Assembly (NCBI GenBank): GCA_963682025.1
Contig: OY821517.1
Location: 24,781,620 to 24,845,619, forward strand
Length of the DNA: 64,000 nucleotides
Direction of reading: 5' to 3'
Origin: Cordilura impudica
Taxonomy: Eukaryota; Arthropoda; Insecta; Diptera; Scathophagidae
Shown: positions 1 through 11,289 of the stretch, one piece after another
How the letters are laid out: each line of letters opens with the position of its first letter
How positions within the stretch are numbered: position 1 is the stretch's first letter
Notes under the pieces: generated by a model
The model's database searches: none
Told to the model about the DNA's origin: nothing
Seen by the model: the letters and a program-made list of their open reading frames with translations, nothing else
Translations under genes and position numbers: made by a program

Positions 1-454
1 TTACTATTGAACAAAAAATCCTTGAAATAGGCCACACGCAAATGGAAGCAGAAAAAAAAAATGTTGACGTCCCTGGTGAATATATCGGTATCTGCAAAAC
101 AGCTCGAAAAAAAAGACTGAACCCTATGATGTCACATATTTGGATTACTCGTTTTTTAAAAATTTCAATAGCGTCAAACTTTATAAAAGTATTCGACCTG
201 GACGCGGTAAAGGCGATTCCAAAGTAACAGATATTCGTGCTATTAAATACACTCTTAAAAGAGATATATATTTTAAACTTCGAGTTTCTGAAGAATGGAA
301 AATTTTACCACAAAAAATAAATAAAAATATAGACTCTATGGAGTTTTCGAATTTGGAAAACCTTTACCAGGAAAGAAGAAAAATAAAAGCTAGAAAATAC
401 AATGACTTACAATTTTTAAAATCAAGTTTACTTAGCGATCACCATAAATTTTAA
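1..454 (+). pseudogene. C-terminal fragment of a mobile-element-like protein (DUF7869-like tail)
   Basis: An open frame enters from the left edge, with a GHTQME motif near base 35, and shifts frame around base 110-140. It then continues as a 104-residue tail ending at the TAA near 454. The tail carries the block YKSIRPGRGKGDSKVTDIRA followed by IKYT, then LPQ and a lysine-rich end. From memory this resembles the C-terminus of a widespread arthropod repeat-encoded protein whose central part is annotated as DUF7869 and looks like an RNase H-fold integrase. The catalytic part would lie outside the window. At least one frameshift is present, so it is probably dead. The family name is tentative; the resemblance to a repeated mobile protein is firmer. 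Confidence 0.45.
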
Positions 455-1030
455 TGATTTACCTCACCTATGATTTGTTTTTTAATAACTTATTCTTTTA
501 CTTTAATAGTACAAACATGTGAAAATTAAATTATTTGGTTTTGTTCACATCAACTGTATTATTTTATATATTATTAATTTTCTTTTTAGTCAACAGCAAC
601 ACAATAAGTCTGTAGTATTTTTATTAAAAAAAATCTCCAAAAAAATCAATAAAAATAAAAAAAATAAAAAAATTTAAACAAAATTATTTATTTTATTTTT
701 GTCAACAGCAATGAAATAAGCCTGTAGTATTTTTTGTTAAAAAAATAAAAAATCACCAGAAAAAAATCAATAAAAACAAAATATAAAAAAAAAAAAAACT
801 TGTAAGAAATATAAAAGTCCACATTTAAAATAGAAAATCATAAAAAGCAAATATGTTAAGTCCCAAAAGAGCATATAAGTCTGCAAAACCTATATTTTGG
901 AATTCTACGATTATTTGTACTTACGCGAGATGAACTAGAGAAGAAAACTACGTTTACAGATTTTAAAAAAGTTAACCCAAAAAAAAGTTAGACAGTTTTT
1001 TGTCCCACCTGAAAATTTAAAAAAATGGAC
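455..1030. other. AT-rich non-coding stretch with an imperfect ~115 bp tandem duplication
   Basis: No gene seen. Two similar units start with GTCAACAGCAA (about 590 and 702), followed by ATAAG..CTGTAGTATTTTT and an A-rich run containing AAAAATCAATAAAAA. This looks like a local tandem duplication in the 3' flank of the preceding element. Confidence 0.5.
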
Positions 1031-2266
1031 TTGGAGTGAAAAGTACGTGGCCTTCATGTAGAGATGGCGTGACAAGTGCCAATTTTGTCTGTTTATTCAG
1101 TAGGGCCAAGATGTCCTGACAATTCATTAACTAGAGAAAAAGTTACCTTTATAAAAATTATGCTGCTTGTAAAGTTTGAGAAAAAAAATGGATTGCAAAG
1201 AGTTTCGTGTTTTGATTAAACATTATTTTTTGGAGGGAAAGAATACCGTCCAAGCCAAAGAATGGATTGATCAACATCATAGTGAATCTTCACCGTCATA
1301 TTCAGTGGTTAAAAGGTGGTATACCGAATTTAAACGTGGTCGTACGACCACAAATGAAGCAGATCTCCCTGGTCATCCAAATGAGGCAGTTACCGAAGAA
1401 AACGTAGGAAAAGTGCATCAGGTTGTATTGGATGATCGAAAGATTAAAGTGAGTGGGTGACTGACATCATTAAGATATCAACAGAGCGAGTTCGGCAAAT
1501 ATAACATGATCATTTAAGCATGAAAAAGCTTTTTGCGCGATGAGTGCCGCGATTTTTAACAGATGAACAAAAACTGAAACATGTTCATGATTCAAAGTAT
1601 GCTTTGGAGAAGTTTGATATAAATTCAACTGAATGTTTACATCGATTTATAACAATGGATGAGACGTGGATTCATTGTTATATTATGGAATACAATAGAT
1701 AGCTTGCGGAGTGGTTACAAGTGTGCAAAAGCCGGCCAAAGACTCAACAATTGGTTGGAAAGGTTATGACCAGTGTTTTTGGGATGAACGTGGTATAATA
1801 TATATCGATTGCTTGGAGAATGGAACAACAATAACTGCCAAGTACCACCATGTTGAATTATTGAACAGATTGGATGAAGAAATTAAGAAAATACGACCCC
1901 ACTTAAATAAGAAGAAATCGTATACCATCATGACAATGCACCGGCTCATTCATCTGCTTTGGCTTCAGAAAAATTGAAGTCTTTAAATTACGAATTGCTT
2001 CTCCACCCCCAGCAATTATTGTTTGTTCCCAAACTTGAAAAGATGGCTCCAACGAAAGAGACTTTCCACAAATGAAGAAGTCATATCAGAGACGGAAGCC
2101 AATTTTGAAGAGTTTGACTAATCGTACTTTTTCAAGGGTATCAAAATGTTAGAGGATCTTTGGAAGAAGTGCATTTCACTTAAAAAAGATTATGTGGAAG
2201 AATAAAATTGATTTCAAATAAAAAAAAATGGTTTTCATTCTTAGGCCAACGGAGTTTTCACTCCAT
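1031..2266 (+). mobile_element. mariner element (irritans-like), degenerate, with TIRs
   Basis: The ends carry matching inverted repeats. TGGAGTGAAAA at 1032-1042 is the exact reverse complement of 2255-2265, and similarity continues inward with one or two gaps (TGGCCT on both sides). The span of about 1.23 kb is normal for mariner. The transposase pseudogene fills the interior in plus orientation. The TA target duplication is not clear at the left edge, so the outer boundary may be off by a few bases. Confidence 0.8.
1176..2206 (+). pseudogene. mariner transposase pseudogene
   Basis: The N-terminal helix-turn-helix region is readable at 1176-1460 (CKEFRVLIKHYFLEGKNTVQ, WYTEFKRGRTTT, then HQVVLDDRKIKV). 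The first catalytic motif MDETWIHCY is encoded near 1655-1681. VFWD..GIIYIDCLENG..T.A is in the open stretch 1711-1977, and the second catalytic motif HHDNAPAHS lies in another frame near 1928-1960. The tail FPNLKRWLQRKRLSTNEEV and LEDLWKKCISL..DYVEE end near 2206. The expected length is about 345 codons. At least three frameshifts and a stop after residue 94 make it non-functional. Motifs match the irritans branch of mariner (Tc1/mariner superfamily, cut-and-paste at TA). Confidence 0.88.
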
Positions 2267-2340
2267 GTAGTATTTCAATTTATTTTTAAATATTTCAATT
2301 TCCGGATATCAATGTCTAATTCCAAATATTATTTTGATAT

Positions 2341-3151
2341 TTATACACTATACCACTATGTGGTTTGGGTATAATGACTTTGTGCTGCTGTTTGTAACTA
2401 CCAAAAATATTTGACCTAGACCCATTTTTATTATACCGATCGAATCAGAATCACTAAGTGATTCGATTTAACGATGTCCGTCCGTGTGTCCGTCCGTCCG
2501 TCCGTCCGTCTGTGTATCCATGTAAACCTTGTAATCAAACTACAGGTCGCAAATATGAATATATTTTGATGAAATTTGGTATGTAAGCTTTTATCGGCCA
2601 TAGGATGAATGCTATTGAAATTGGTGAGAATCAGTCCATGTTCGGACCTAGCCCCCATACAAATAACCCCTATGAAATCGACGCAAATTGCCATAAGATC
2701 CAAATTGTCATATAGATCTTACTCAAATTGGGTTTGTATGCATTTATTATATCCATTAGAGAGTAGTCTAAAAATGATCCCTATGGGACAACTCTTAGTC
2801 ATAGGCCCCATATAGAGCTGCTTCCCGATCTTCACTGAAATCTATCAAAAAACAAAAATATTGCACTGATTCTTCTCAAATTTTGTTTGTATATATTTTT
2901 GCAAAATACAAGAGACTTTACCAAACATAGTCAGGATCGATCCATTTTTGGGCCTAGTCCCCATATAGATATAGCATCCGATATGAACTTTTTCATATCT
3001 GCAGCCAAAAAAATTAATAAAAATTCCACTCAAATTTGGTTTATGCTTATTTTCTATGTCCAGTTAGTTGGGCCTATGAGATAGGGTCTCTAAACGCATG
3101 GTATAGGGTAACATATAGTCGGTCTCGACCGACTATAATTTTCTTACTTGT
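2341..3151 (+). repeat. Interspersed (TCCG)n-core fly repeat, full-length copy
   Basis: It starts with TATACCACTATGTGG and holds a (TCCG)n run near 2475-2510. It ends at the palindrome TCGGTCTCGACCGA followed by CTATAATTTTCTTACTTG (about 3119-3151). Seven further copies or fragments occur in the window in both orientations (6740, 10985, 23225, 26640, 44719, 46393, 47650). It has no coding capacity. The small open frames inside are chance. The element class is not settled. Confidence 0.85.
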
Positions 3152-3509
3152 TTTTTTTTTTTTTTATAAGATGAAGATTTGAATTCGTTGTTTTTAAAAA
3201 TAACTTGATATTGGCTTATTTGCATGTTCCTTAAACCACATCTAAAGAATTTGTTTCTCTGGAAGCAATAAAAAATTGATTCTTTTAGAATGACTTTTAT
3301 TGCTGGGATGCACTAATAAAGTTGTTCGTTTGAAGTAACTTCGTTTATATTTTGCTGGATATCTTTTTGCATGCAGTTAGGTAAGTGAAAAACTTTATGA
3401 ACATGTTTTCTTATTGTTGGACGTTAAAACTAAACATTTATTTATTTTAAAACAAGTTTGACAATTCCAATATTTTACTGCAACTATTAGTTAAGTTGAT
3501 GAAAAGGAA

Positions 3510-3540
3510 TTATATATATATATATATGTATATAGTTTAT
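3510..3540. repeat. (TA)n microsatellite
   Basis: A short run of alternating T and A, followed by TATATAGTTTATACATATAG. Nothing else is recognised between 3152 and 3805 apart from AT-rich sequence. Confidence 0.7.
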
Positions 3541-3805
3541 ACATATAGTTCCATTTTTTATAGGGTGGAGACAGATGTATACAGTTGTGTTTGTTTAAGA
3601 GCTTGTATTAGAATTGCATTATTATGTCACTAGATATTTAGTATGACCACCACTGGAGCTGTTATCCATTATTCTTAAGAAGTTATGATAAATCACTACT
3701 TCTGAAAAGATTTTTATGGGTTCGAGTTCTTCAACACAATTTTTCTTTTGTTTTTCCCAATACAAACTTGTTGTTTTCAATCAAAATCAATTTTTTCTAC
3801 TTAAA

Positions 3806-4276
3806 TCTATAATATTAATAGGTAAGGCGATTTCTTGTGACCGATAATTTGTTCCACAGGTTTCTCCCGATTTTGACCAAGCATCCCTCATTTGAAACGT
3901 ATTTCTTTTTAGCTGTTTTGCAGATTTACAGATTTTTAAATTTTTAAATTTTTTTGGACTCAAATGCATTTAAAGTTACCACTAACACATACATAAAATT
4001 ATACAATGCTATGTGTGTGTTTGTTAAATTTGTTAATGTGTTTGCAAAAAAAAGGCGTTTGTTTTTTCATTCACAATAATAATTGTGTTGAATTGAAACA
4101 TTATTTTGGATATAAACCAATAACATTGAAAAATATCTTGGACATAAACCAATATCTAAAAAATGCTGAATTGTGAATTGACTAAAATTGATTAGCATAC
4201 CTTTGAGGTCTTTATTAAATGAAAAATAAAATTTCCTAGAACTTGCACTCGAATTTCGAGGGCTGGGCTCTGTCAG
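3806..4276 (+). mobile_element. Non-autonomous Helitron-like element, copy 1
   Basis: It begins A|TCTATAATATTAATAGG and ends near CTGTCAG|T. It shares the family body: TTTCTTGTGACCGAT, CCCGATTTTGACCAAGC, AACACATACATAAAATTATAC. Near the 3' end is the family palindrome GCACTCGAATTTCGAG. The 5'-TC start, a hairpin about a dozen bases before a CTAG-like 3' end, and placement between A and T are Helitron hallmarks. The last bases are degenerate here (TCAG instead of CTAG). It is longer than sister copies (about 365 bp) and codes for nothing. Confidence 0.7.
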
Positions 4277-4473
4277 TATCAATTTATTACATTGAGATTT
4301 TTTATTCAATTCTTCAGAAACTTTGTAGGCTAAGGCTTAAATAAAAATTTTTTATTAATATATCCATGTAAAAAATAAAATCAAAAAATACTGATTTTTT
4401 AATAATTTATTATTTTAAGCTAATTGGGCCTAACTTCGTAAATGTAAAATAAAACTCAGTCTTATCACATATT

Positions 4474-4520
4474 TCCCCGACGTTTCGTAACTTTTTTGGT
4501 TACTTTTTCAAGGGTCGTCT
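4474..4520 (-). ncRNA. Hammerhead-like RNA motif in Penelope-like 3' region (A)
   Basis: Read on the minus strand: GACG, CCCTTGAAAAA, helix GTAAC/GTTAC closing a CAAAAAA loop, then GAAA and CGTC. GACG can pair with CGTC. The order stem, CUGAnGA-like core, stem-loop, GAAA, stem matches a hammerhead. The CUGAnGA core is altered (TTGAAAA), so self-cleavage is doubtful. Penelope-like elements are known to carry hammerhead ribozymes. Confidence 0.45.
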
Positions 4521-4727
4521 ATTTAAATAAAATAAAATAAAAACACAACATTAACACACAATAATTGCACAAATATGAACAATAAAAACTTACTTAAACT
4601 TTATCACATTACAACATTATTAATATAAATCACAGCAAACATAAAAACACAAAATTGTATAATTACAAACATAAAACACAAATTTGTATAATTACATTTA
4701 GCTTAAAATTAATATCACAGAATGTTT

Positions 4728-5590
4728 CTAAACTATTGCGACTCTGTAACTAGTACTAATATTTTGGGTGTCCTCTTTGTGGTTCATGGTTGTATTTATA
4801 TTCTTTTGAATTCGTAAGCTTTCAATTGTGTACCGCTTTTTTTCTATTTTTTCTACATCCAGTATTTTCGTGTTGTTGAAATTTATTTTGTGTCCAGTTG
4901 TAATTACATGTTTTGACAACGCTGTGCTTTCTCTCTCTTTTATGATGTCCATTTGATGTTCTCCTAATCTCTTTTCTAATGTTCTTTTAGTTGTTCCTAT
5001 ATAAATAAGATCACAGCTGTTGTTTTGATCACCCTCACACTTGACTTCGTATACAACATTACTTTTTTGTAGCTTTTCTATTGGAGTTTTTGTTTTTGAA
5101 AAAATTGTATTTATTGTTGTGTGTGGGTTGTATGCAAATCTGATGTTTTCTGTTTCCATTGTTGTTCTTATACTTTTATTATCTGTCAAATCCGGGATAA
5201 ATTGTACACTGTAAAAACTCTTTGTGTCTTTTTCTTTAATGTTTTGATGTTCAAGATTAGAGTTGTGGTTTAATAGTTTTTGTGTATCATTTAAAATAGT
5301 ATTTGTAATTTTCCTCGGGAAGCTGTTGTTTATTAATATTTTGGTGATTTTTTGTATATTATTTGTGTGATATTTTTTGTCGCTAATATTTAGTACTCTA
5401 TAAATAAGGTTTTTTGCGGTGTTTATTATTTGATTTTTCGGCTGAGTTGCGTTATAATTCATTATTCTGCCTGAACACGTTTCTTTGGTGTACCAATCAA
5501 AAGAAATATTGTCGGTAGTTCGTCGAAGTTTCATGTCCAAATATGCGATTTCCCCTTTTAATTCAATTTCAACAGTAAATTGATGTTGGA
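4728..5590 (-). CDS. Penelope-like RT (C-terminal part) with GIY-YIG endonuclease
   Basis: The open frame runs from about 5590, upstream of the first methionine at 5540, to the stop at 4728, with no internal stop. The first part (VEIELKG..AYLDMKLRR, then FDWYTKETCSGR, IINTAKNLIYRVL) is the end of a Penelope-type reverse transcriptase. The second half carries the endonuclease: VVYEVKCEG followed by LIYIGTTKRTLEKRLGEH, where YIG and the nearby arginine are the GIY-YIG signature, then a late glutamate in IESLR. In this family the fused protein makes the cDNA and nicks the target. It is 5'-truncated and lacks the YxDD palm, so it cannot act alone. Codon structure is well kept, which suggests a fairly recent insertion. 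Paralogue: element B at 42.7-43.8 kb. Confidence 0.88.
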
Positions 5591-5600
5591 TGTTGAAGGT

Positions 5601-6379
5601 TTAAAGTTTTTAAGATTTCATATTATTTTATATTAAAAATATCACTCATACGTACACATCTCTTTTATTCGTATAATAAATAATAATCATACGCCCTGAA
5701 TAAGTTACGTTATTCATAAATATTTTTTAAAAAATAGTGCAAAAAATAAAACTTTTTGAAGATTTCATTCGATAAAAATTAAAACAACTTGATCTAATCA
5801 AGCTATTTGCTGAAGAATGCAATGAGAAATCATCAATGGTTCTTGAGTTACAAATGAAAAACTGAGAAAACAAACATCAAGATAAGGAAAAAATATAAAA
5901 GGTCATTAAAAAAAGTTTGGCCTCAGAACGGCAAACCCTTTGGAGGTTTTTCAATACTAGCCTAATACGTTCATCCTGACTTGGAATTCCTCCCACCCCA
6001 GACAATAATCCCGAATATATTCCACGGTGTTATGAGAATTGAAAACACAGTCATAGAACTAGAAAACACAATTGTAGAACTATTCGTTTCCCATAAAAAT
6101 TGAGAGATTTTTATTCAGAACTATTCGATTTGCAAAATGTTTCCATAAAACTTGAGGGCTTTTTAATCAGAGTAGAACAGACATAGGATCGAATTGCTGC
6201 AGTCCATATCGAGTAAAATGATTAGAAATTTTAAATTTTGATAAATAATTTAATGAAGATGGCCGCATCTAGTTTAACTTTTATTCTAAATGAAGCACCA
6301 TAAAATTTATCTATTCCTAGAATTTGAATTTGGCAATTAAACAAAATGTAATTCAATCTATTTTTTACATAACCATGGT
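5601..6379. other. No recognisable feature
   Basis: AT-rich DNA without coding signal or clear repeat. Around 6045-6180 two near-repeats occur (ACTATTCG followed by TTTCCATAAAA), possibly a small duplication. Confidence 0.4.
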
Positions 6380-6640
6380 GTGCATGATAATGGCCTTTGG
6401 ATGAGCCATTTTGGATCTACCAAGTGGCCGCCCAGATCATGTGATATCACACCTTTGAATTTTTTTCTTTGGGGTTATGTGAAGCCAAAGGTCTTCGTCG
6501 ATAAACCACCTACAATTCAGGACTTGAAAGCCAACATTATTTGCGTAATTGGACAGATATCGGTCACAATGTTGGAAAGATTGATTCACAATTGCATCTT
6601 CCACATGGACCACCTACGGCGTAGTCGTGACAGCATTTAA
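6380..6640 (+). pseudogene. Mariner-like transposase, C-terminal fragment
   Basis: An open stretch of 86 residues contains STKWPPRSCDITPLNFFLWG followed by YVKPKVF. The PPRSCDxTPLxxFLWGYVK block holds the last catalytic Asp of insect mariner-like (DDE_3 type) transposases. It ends in a SR..I tail. The same block occurs in the fuller copy at 58.3-59.4 kb. Everything N-terminal is missing, so this is a relic. Confidence 0.75.
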
Positions 6641-6739
6641 ATTAAAATATTTTCAAAAATTATATATTATATATTGTTCTTCCAGCCCATAATTATTATT
6701 ACGGATTATTTAGAATTTGAAAGAAAAAAGGACTAAATA

Positions 6740-7235
6740 TTTACGTGAAGATCGGGAAGGAGCTTAACATGTGAGCTAGGACTACGAATTGTCCTACAGG
6801 TTTTATTTTTAGATTACTGATTAATAGATATCATAAACATACGCAGACCAATTTTGACTGAGATCTATAATATAATTTGTATCATTTGTAAGGGGGCTAG
6901 GTCCGAACATGCAATGATTTTCGCCAATTTCAATAGCGTTCGTCCGAACCAAAATATTTTCAGCAAAATATTTTTTCAACCTGTAGCTTGAGTACCAGTT
7001 TTAAGGGGACACACCGACAGACGGCCGGATGGACGGACGGACAGACAGTCGGAAGAACGAACAGGCGCACGAACGGACGGACGGACATAGCTAAATCGAT
7101 TCAAAAAATGATTCTGAGTCGATTCAGTATCGAAAACTGACTATGAGCCCATCACATAATAAAAATGAGTCTACGTAAAATACTTTTATTAGTTACAAAC
7201 ATAAACACAAACTCATTATAACCTGACCACATAGT
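6740..7235 (-). repeat. (ACGG)n-core fly repeat, partial copy
   Basis: It has the same internal blocks as the 2.3-3.15 kb repeat in reverse orientation: GAAGATCGGGAAG, TTTGACTGAGATCTATA, GGGGCTAGGTCCGAACATG. An (ACGG)n run with interruptions lies at 7015-7085. The tail near 7225 reads CCACATAGTGATATG. The hAT MITE that follows is inserted immediately beyond it. Confidence 0.75.
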
Positions 7236-7250
7236 GATATGTGCTCTTAC

Positions 7251-8088
7251 CAAAGTTCAGAAAATACACACATTAAACACACAATGTTCTGTTCTAAAGC
7301 AGCCAACACATATTTTTATTTTCATATCAGTTATGTGTGTTTCTAAATTTTGTGCGGTGCCGAACACAATCATGACTGTGTTTCGTTTTAATATTTCGTT
7401 ATGTACACGAACATGTTTCTATTACGTATTTTTTATTTCGAACACATATAACCACACAGGTTCGACAATTGTTTCAACCAAATTTATTAAAAAAAATGTA
7501 AAATAAAACATTAGCAGTTATAAAAAAAATACAAATAAAAAGATAGTAAAAGGAGAGATTTTATATGTTTTTTATGACTTAATTTCGTTTTTTTTTTTAT
7601 TATGTTTTTAATTTTTATTTTTTAAAAATAATTTTTTTTTTATTATTATCATTTTATTTTTATTTTTTTATAACTGCTAATGAATTATTTTAGATTTTTT
7701 TTTGATAAATTTGGTTGAAACAATTTTTGTCGTTATTATGGGGGTGTATCAGATTTTACCGATCGGATTATGTTTTAATTTTTAGATATACGCGTTTAAG
7801 AACTGTTCTGTTTTTTTTAGCAGTACACGTGGAAGAACACAAACTTAAAATAAAGCTACACTCGAGGCTGTGTGGTCTATGTGTGTTCGAAAGAAAAAAT
7901 ACGTGTTCGTGTACATAACAAAATATTAAGACGAAACACAGTCAGGATTGGGTTCGGCACCGTACAAAATTTATAAACACACATAATTGATACAAAAATA
8001 AAAATATGTATTTGTTGGTCTGAGCTATGTTTGTTTACATATATGTACGAGTTTTTTATTCAGTGTGTGTTTTTTTTTCTGAACTCTG
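7251..8088. mobile_element. hAT-type foldback MITE, copy H1, with 8-bp TSD
   Basis: The target duplication GCTCTTAC is present at 7243-7250 and 8089-8096. Inside it the ends are CAAAGTTCAGAAAA and, on the other strand, CAGAGTTCAGAAAA. The arms are long inverted copies around an AT-rich loop (7500-7700). Shared arm words include TATGTGTGTTTCTAAATTTT, ACAGTCATGATTG-like and CGAACACA. An 8-bp duplication and CArnG termini place it in the hAT superfamily. It has no coding capacity. Confidence 0.88.
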
Positions 8089-8096
8089 GCTCTTAC

Positions 8097-8640
8097 GTAT
8101 TCTTAGCGGTCTGAAAGACAAAAATAAGGAAACTTGAGACGCAATAGCCCCTAAAGAATGTAAACTTGATAAATACAAAGCCAATGGAATTGGAAGCTGT
8201 TTTTAAAAGCAAAGGTGACGTTACACTGTTTTAAATTAGAAAATTATCCACGACTTAATAGTGTTCAGATTATTTTTATAAAATACAATGAACTATCGGT
8301 TAATTAGAATTTTTTTAAGACATTCTGTCATAAGACATTCTGTTTTAAGACTCGTTCTAGAGCGCAGGATGAGAGAATGCCAGCGTTTATTGCAGAAGTG
8401 AATCTTTTTCATGTTAGTTTTTTTAAGATGGAGCAAAGAGCTATAATTAAATTGAGCTCAAAATTTAGTAAAAGTGCTTCAGAAGTATGCCAACTCATGA
8501 AAGAAGTTTTTTGGGCGGAAGAGATACGGTAGAAGATGATCAGCAAAGTGGAAGTCAAATTTCATTTAGGGCACAAACGTGTGCGCTAAATATCTTTGTC
8601 ATACTGCAATGTACCCACCCACACATCCCTTGTATGTATG
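8097..8640. other. No recognisable feature
   Basis: Unique-looking AT-rich DNA between the MITE and the LINE fragment. ATTTTTTTAAGACATTCTGT/CATAAGACATTCTGTTTTAAGAC near 8310-8350 is a small direct repeat. Confidence 0.35.
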
Positions 8641-10150
8641 TATTGTATGAGGAGGTGTCAAAAGTACTGCGACCAAATGATCTATTGTACTGCCCTCTGC
8701 TAATAGTTTATCCCGATAAAATCTCACCCAACCCTGAAGCCCTCAGAAATTCAAGGATGTTGGTTGGTTCCAGTGATTTTATTTCGCTCCCTGGTATTTG
8801 GAAAGAACCCAAGTGCTTTTTCCTCTTGTGCATTAAAGCTCCACAATCCCCCAGTATGTTCTCTGGTGATTCTGTCTTCTCATCGCATAATCTGCACATG
8901 GGGTTCGCTCTAATTCCTAACTTGCTCAGATGCTCTCTAAGCCTACAGTGGCCAGTTAAAATCCCGGTTAGTATTCTCAGTCCGTTCTTTGATAATCCGA
9001 TACATGACTCAAATCTCTAACTGTTGTAGTTACCTAACAAGAGTTTGGATTGACTTAAGCATAAGTGGCTCGAGAAAAGCTCCTGTCTGATATGATTCTC
9101 ATATTCTCTGAGTACGCCGTCCCATACCCCTTTTCCTATTCCATAAAACGGTTCCGGCCGCATTAGCTTTGTGGAAGCTCCCCTTCTGGGGCAAGCTTAT
9201 CTGCTTGTTCATTTCCTTAGATCCCAATATGCCCAGCGACCCAACAAAGGCTGACTTTATTGTGTCTGCCTAGTTCATTCAGTCTCTGCAGACAGTCCCA
9301 TACTAACTTAACTACATAGGACCATAGTGCTCGAATAGCAGCTTTACTGTATGATAATATGGTTATGTCCCGTCTTTTGTATATTCTATTTAAGTTAATC
9401 TATGCACATCTATCGATGGCATAAATTTCCGCCTGGAAAATACTCGTGTGTATTCCCATTGATTCGTAGTATTTGGTTCTAGGCCGAAAGACTCCCGCCC
9501 CTTTTCCATTTCCGGTCTTTGACCCGTCTGTGTACCATTTGATCGTATCGTCCTTTAGAGAATATGCTGTACTCAAACTACTCCATTCCTTTTTATTACT
9601 AAGTTTTGTAACAAAGTATTTCTTGAAGTCGTATTTCTTCTCAGTCCTGTCCATTGGACAATCTAGAAGGGAGTAATCTTTAACTTGACTTATTAGGTTC
9701 CATTGCCCTTCATAAAGCCTGGTTATAGGTTTATCCCCCCTTATCCTGATCGCCGTTGCCAGGGCTTTCTTTTGCACAACTATATGTAGTGGGCTTTGGT
9801 CTAAGAGTACTTCAAGTGATGCCGTTGGGCACGTCCTCATTGCACCCGTTATCCCAATACACGCTAGTCTTTGTATCCTACTTAGCTCCATTTGAGTTGA
9901 TTTGAACTCTGTCCTTTTGGCACACGCAATAGCTCCATAGGTCACGATTGGAAGGACCATCATGGAGTACATCCAATATAGGATGCTGGGTTTACATCTT
10001 AAGGTTTTCCCGCTACCCTTCTACATATCATCGTAGCACGCTTGGCTTTCTCTGTAATGTGGTTGACATGTGCCTTCCATGTCAACTTACTGTCTAGTAC
10101 TATGGCCAGATACACCCATCCCTTATTCGTTCGTTTAGTTTTCGCAAAAA
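8640..10150 (-). pseudogene. Non-LTR retrotransposon ORF2 remnant: RT end, RNase H and Cys-rich tail
   Basis: On the minus strand, from about 10150 downward, the readable order is a late reverse-transcriptase segment, RNase H, then the tail. The RT part reads LDSKLTWKAHVNHITEKAKR. The block PIVTYGAIAC and LACIGITGAMRTCPT follows in the open stretch 9400-9972. RNase H motifs are KWYTDGSKTGNGKGAGVF and IFQAEIYAID, then WVAGHIGI and GNEQADKL after a stop near 9405. The cysteine-rich tail at 8708-8899 contains CRLCDEKTESPENILGDC. An RNase H domain after the RT points to the I/R1/LOA/jockey-type clades. The endonuclease and palm are absent and several stops interrupt it. The plus-strand frame at 8487-9020 is only the antisense shadow. 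Confidence 0.85.
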
Positions 10151-10984
10151 ATAATAACTGCGTGATTAACCATTCACCGTATTTAGCTAATTTCGCACTC
10201 TGTAACTAGTCCTTATTCCCACCAAAAAAATAATATGAAGTTCAAAGGGTCTTATTTTGAGAATATTTCGACCATACAAGAAGCTTCGGCGCATTCTTGG
10301 CAGGCTATTCTACAAAGTTATTTATATCAACAGGCATTCGTTTCATTAATAAATCGCTAATAAAAAGTGCATTGAAGCCGGCGCACAGTGGACCATATTT
10401 GGAGAAGGCGGCCAAAAATCATTTGTTTTTTTGTTACCAATTTTAAAGTTAAAGTTATGTTATTCATTTGAAATAAATACTAGTAAACATCGGGAGCCAA
10501 AAAATTGCGACTCTATCTCAACTTTATCACAGCGGACAGGGTCTTCGAAAATGGGCTTTCTCAGTATTTTGCTAAAATTAAAAATTTCTTTGTAAATTTT
10601 TATTTTTGAATGACTGTAACTTTTTTGATTTAAAAGATTTTGAAGTGAAATAAATTTTGTATCATCTATAAATGTTAAAAATGTAAAATCACTGAGTCAT
10701 TCCGAAATTTAAAAAAAAAAATTTTTGAAAAAGGTCCAAATTTTCTGAAAATCTCCTACTTAATAGAGCATAACTCCTGCCAGTCAAAAGCAGTCAGAAA
10801 AAATCTTGCACTCTTCTATAGTCCGAACCCTCCCCTATACTCATATACCCCATTAAACACCCGCCAGTTTCCGCCCGTGTGCACCAAAACAATTTTTCTG
10901 ATCCAAGGTTAGATATTTTCTGCAAAATTTATGAATACAAAAGTTGTCCACTATGGGGTTAGGATATATTAAGTTTGAGGTAAT

Positions 10985-11100
10985 GTTTGTAACTGCCAAA
11001 AATATTGGACCTTTATCCATCTTTTATTATACGGATCGACTGAAAAACACTTTCTGAGTCGATTAAACGATGTCCGTCCGTCCGTCTGAGTGTTATGTAT
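10985..11100 (+). repeat. (TCCG)n-core fly repeat fragment
   Basis: AATGTTTGTAACTGCCAAAAATATTGGACC, ATTATACGGATCGACTGA and GATGTCCGTCCGTCCGTCTG match the start of the 2.3 kb repeat. It is truncated just after the microsatellite and sits in the 5' part of the RAG-like element. Confidence 0.75.
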
Positions 11101-11289
11101 TTTTTTGCGTGTCGGTAAAGTTGTCAGGAGTTGTTATATACTTATAAAAAAGGGTTGAGATATAATGCGCTTAATTGTTACAGGTACACTTACATAGGTA
11201 TCTTTCAAAAACATTAATAGTCTGAATTAGAGTTATATAGTTTAAATACCTGACAAAATGGGAAACAATTTAAATAACAGGTAAATGGT

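Larger units (their letters stand above)
4425..5600 (-). mobile_element. Penelope-like retroelement A, 5'-truncated
   Basis: It contains the thumb end of the reverse transcriptase plus a GIY-YIG endonuclease on the minus strand, then a 3' region with a hammerhead-like motif (4474-4520). The 3' flank contains GGCCCAATTAGCTTA (reverse strand, about 4420-4435), which is also found downstream of element B near 44058-44073. The reverse transcriptase palm is missing, as expected of 5' truncation during target-primed integration. Confidence 0.85.

Noticed and set aside
8487..9020. 177-residue plus-strand frame
   Set aside because: Antisense of the LINE RNase H and Cys-rich tail, which reads clearly on the minus strand.
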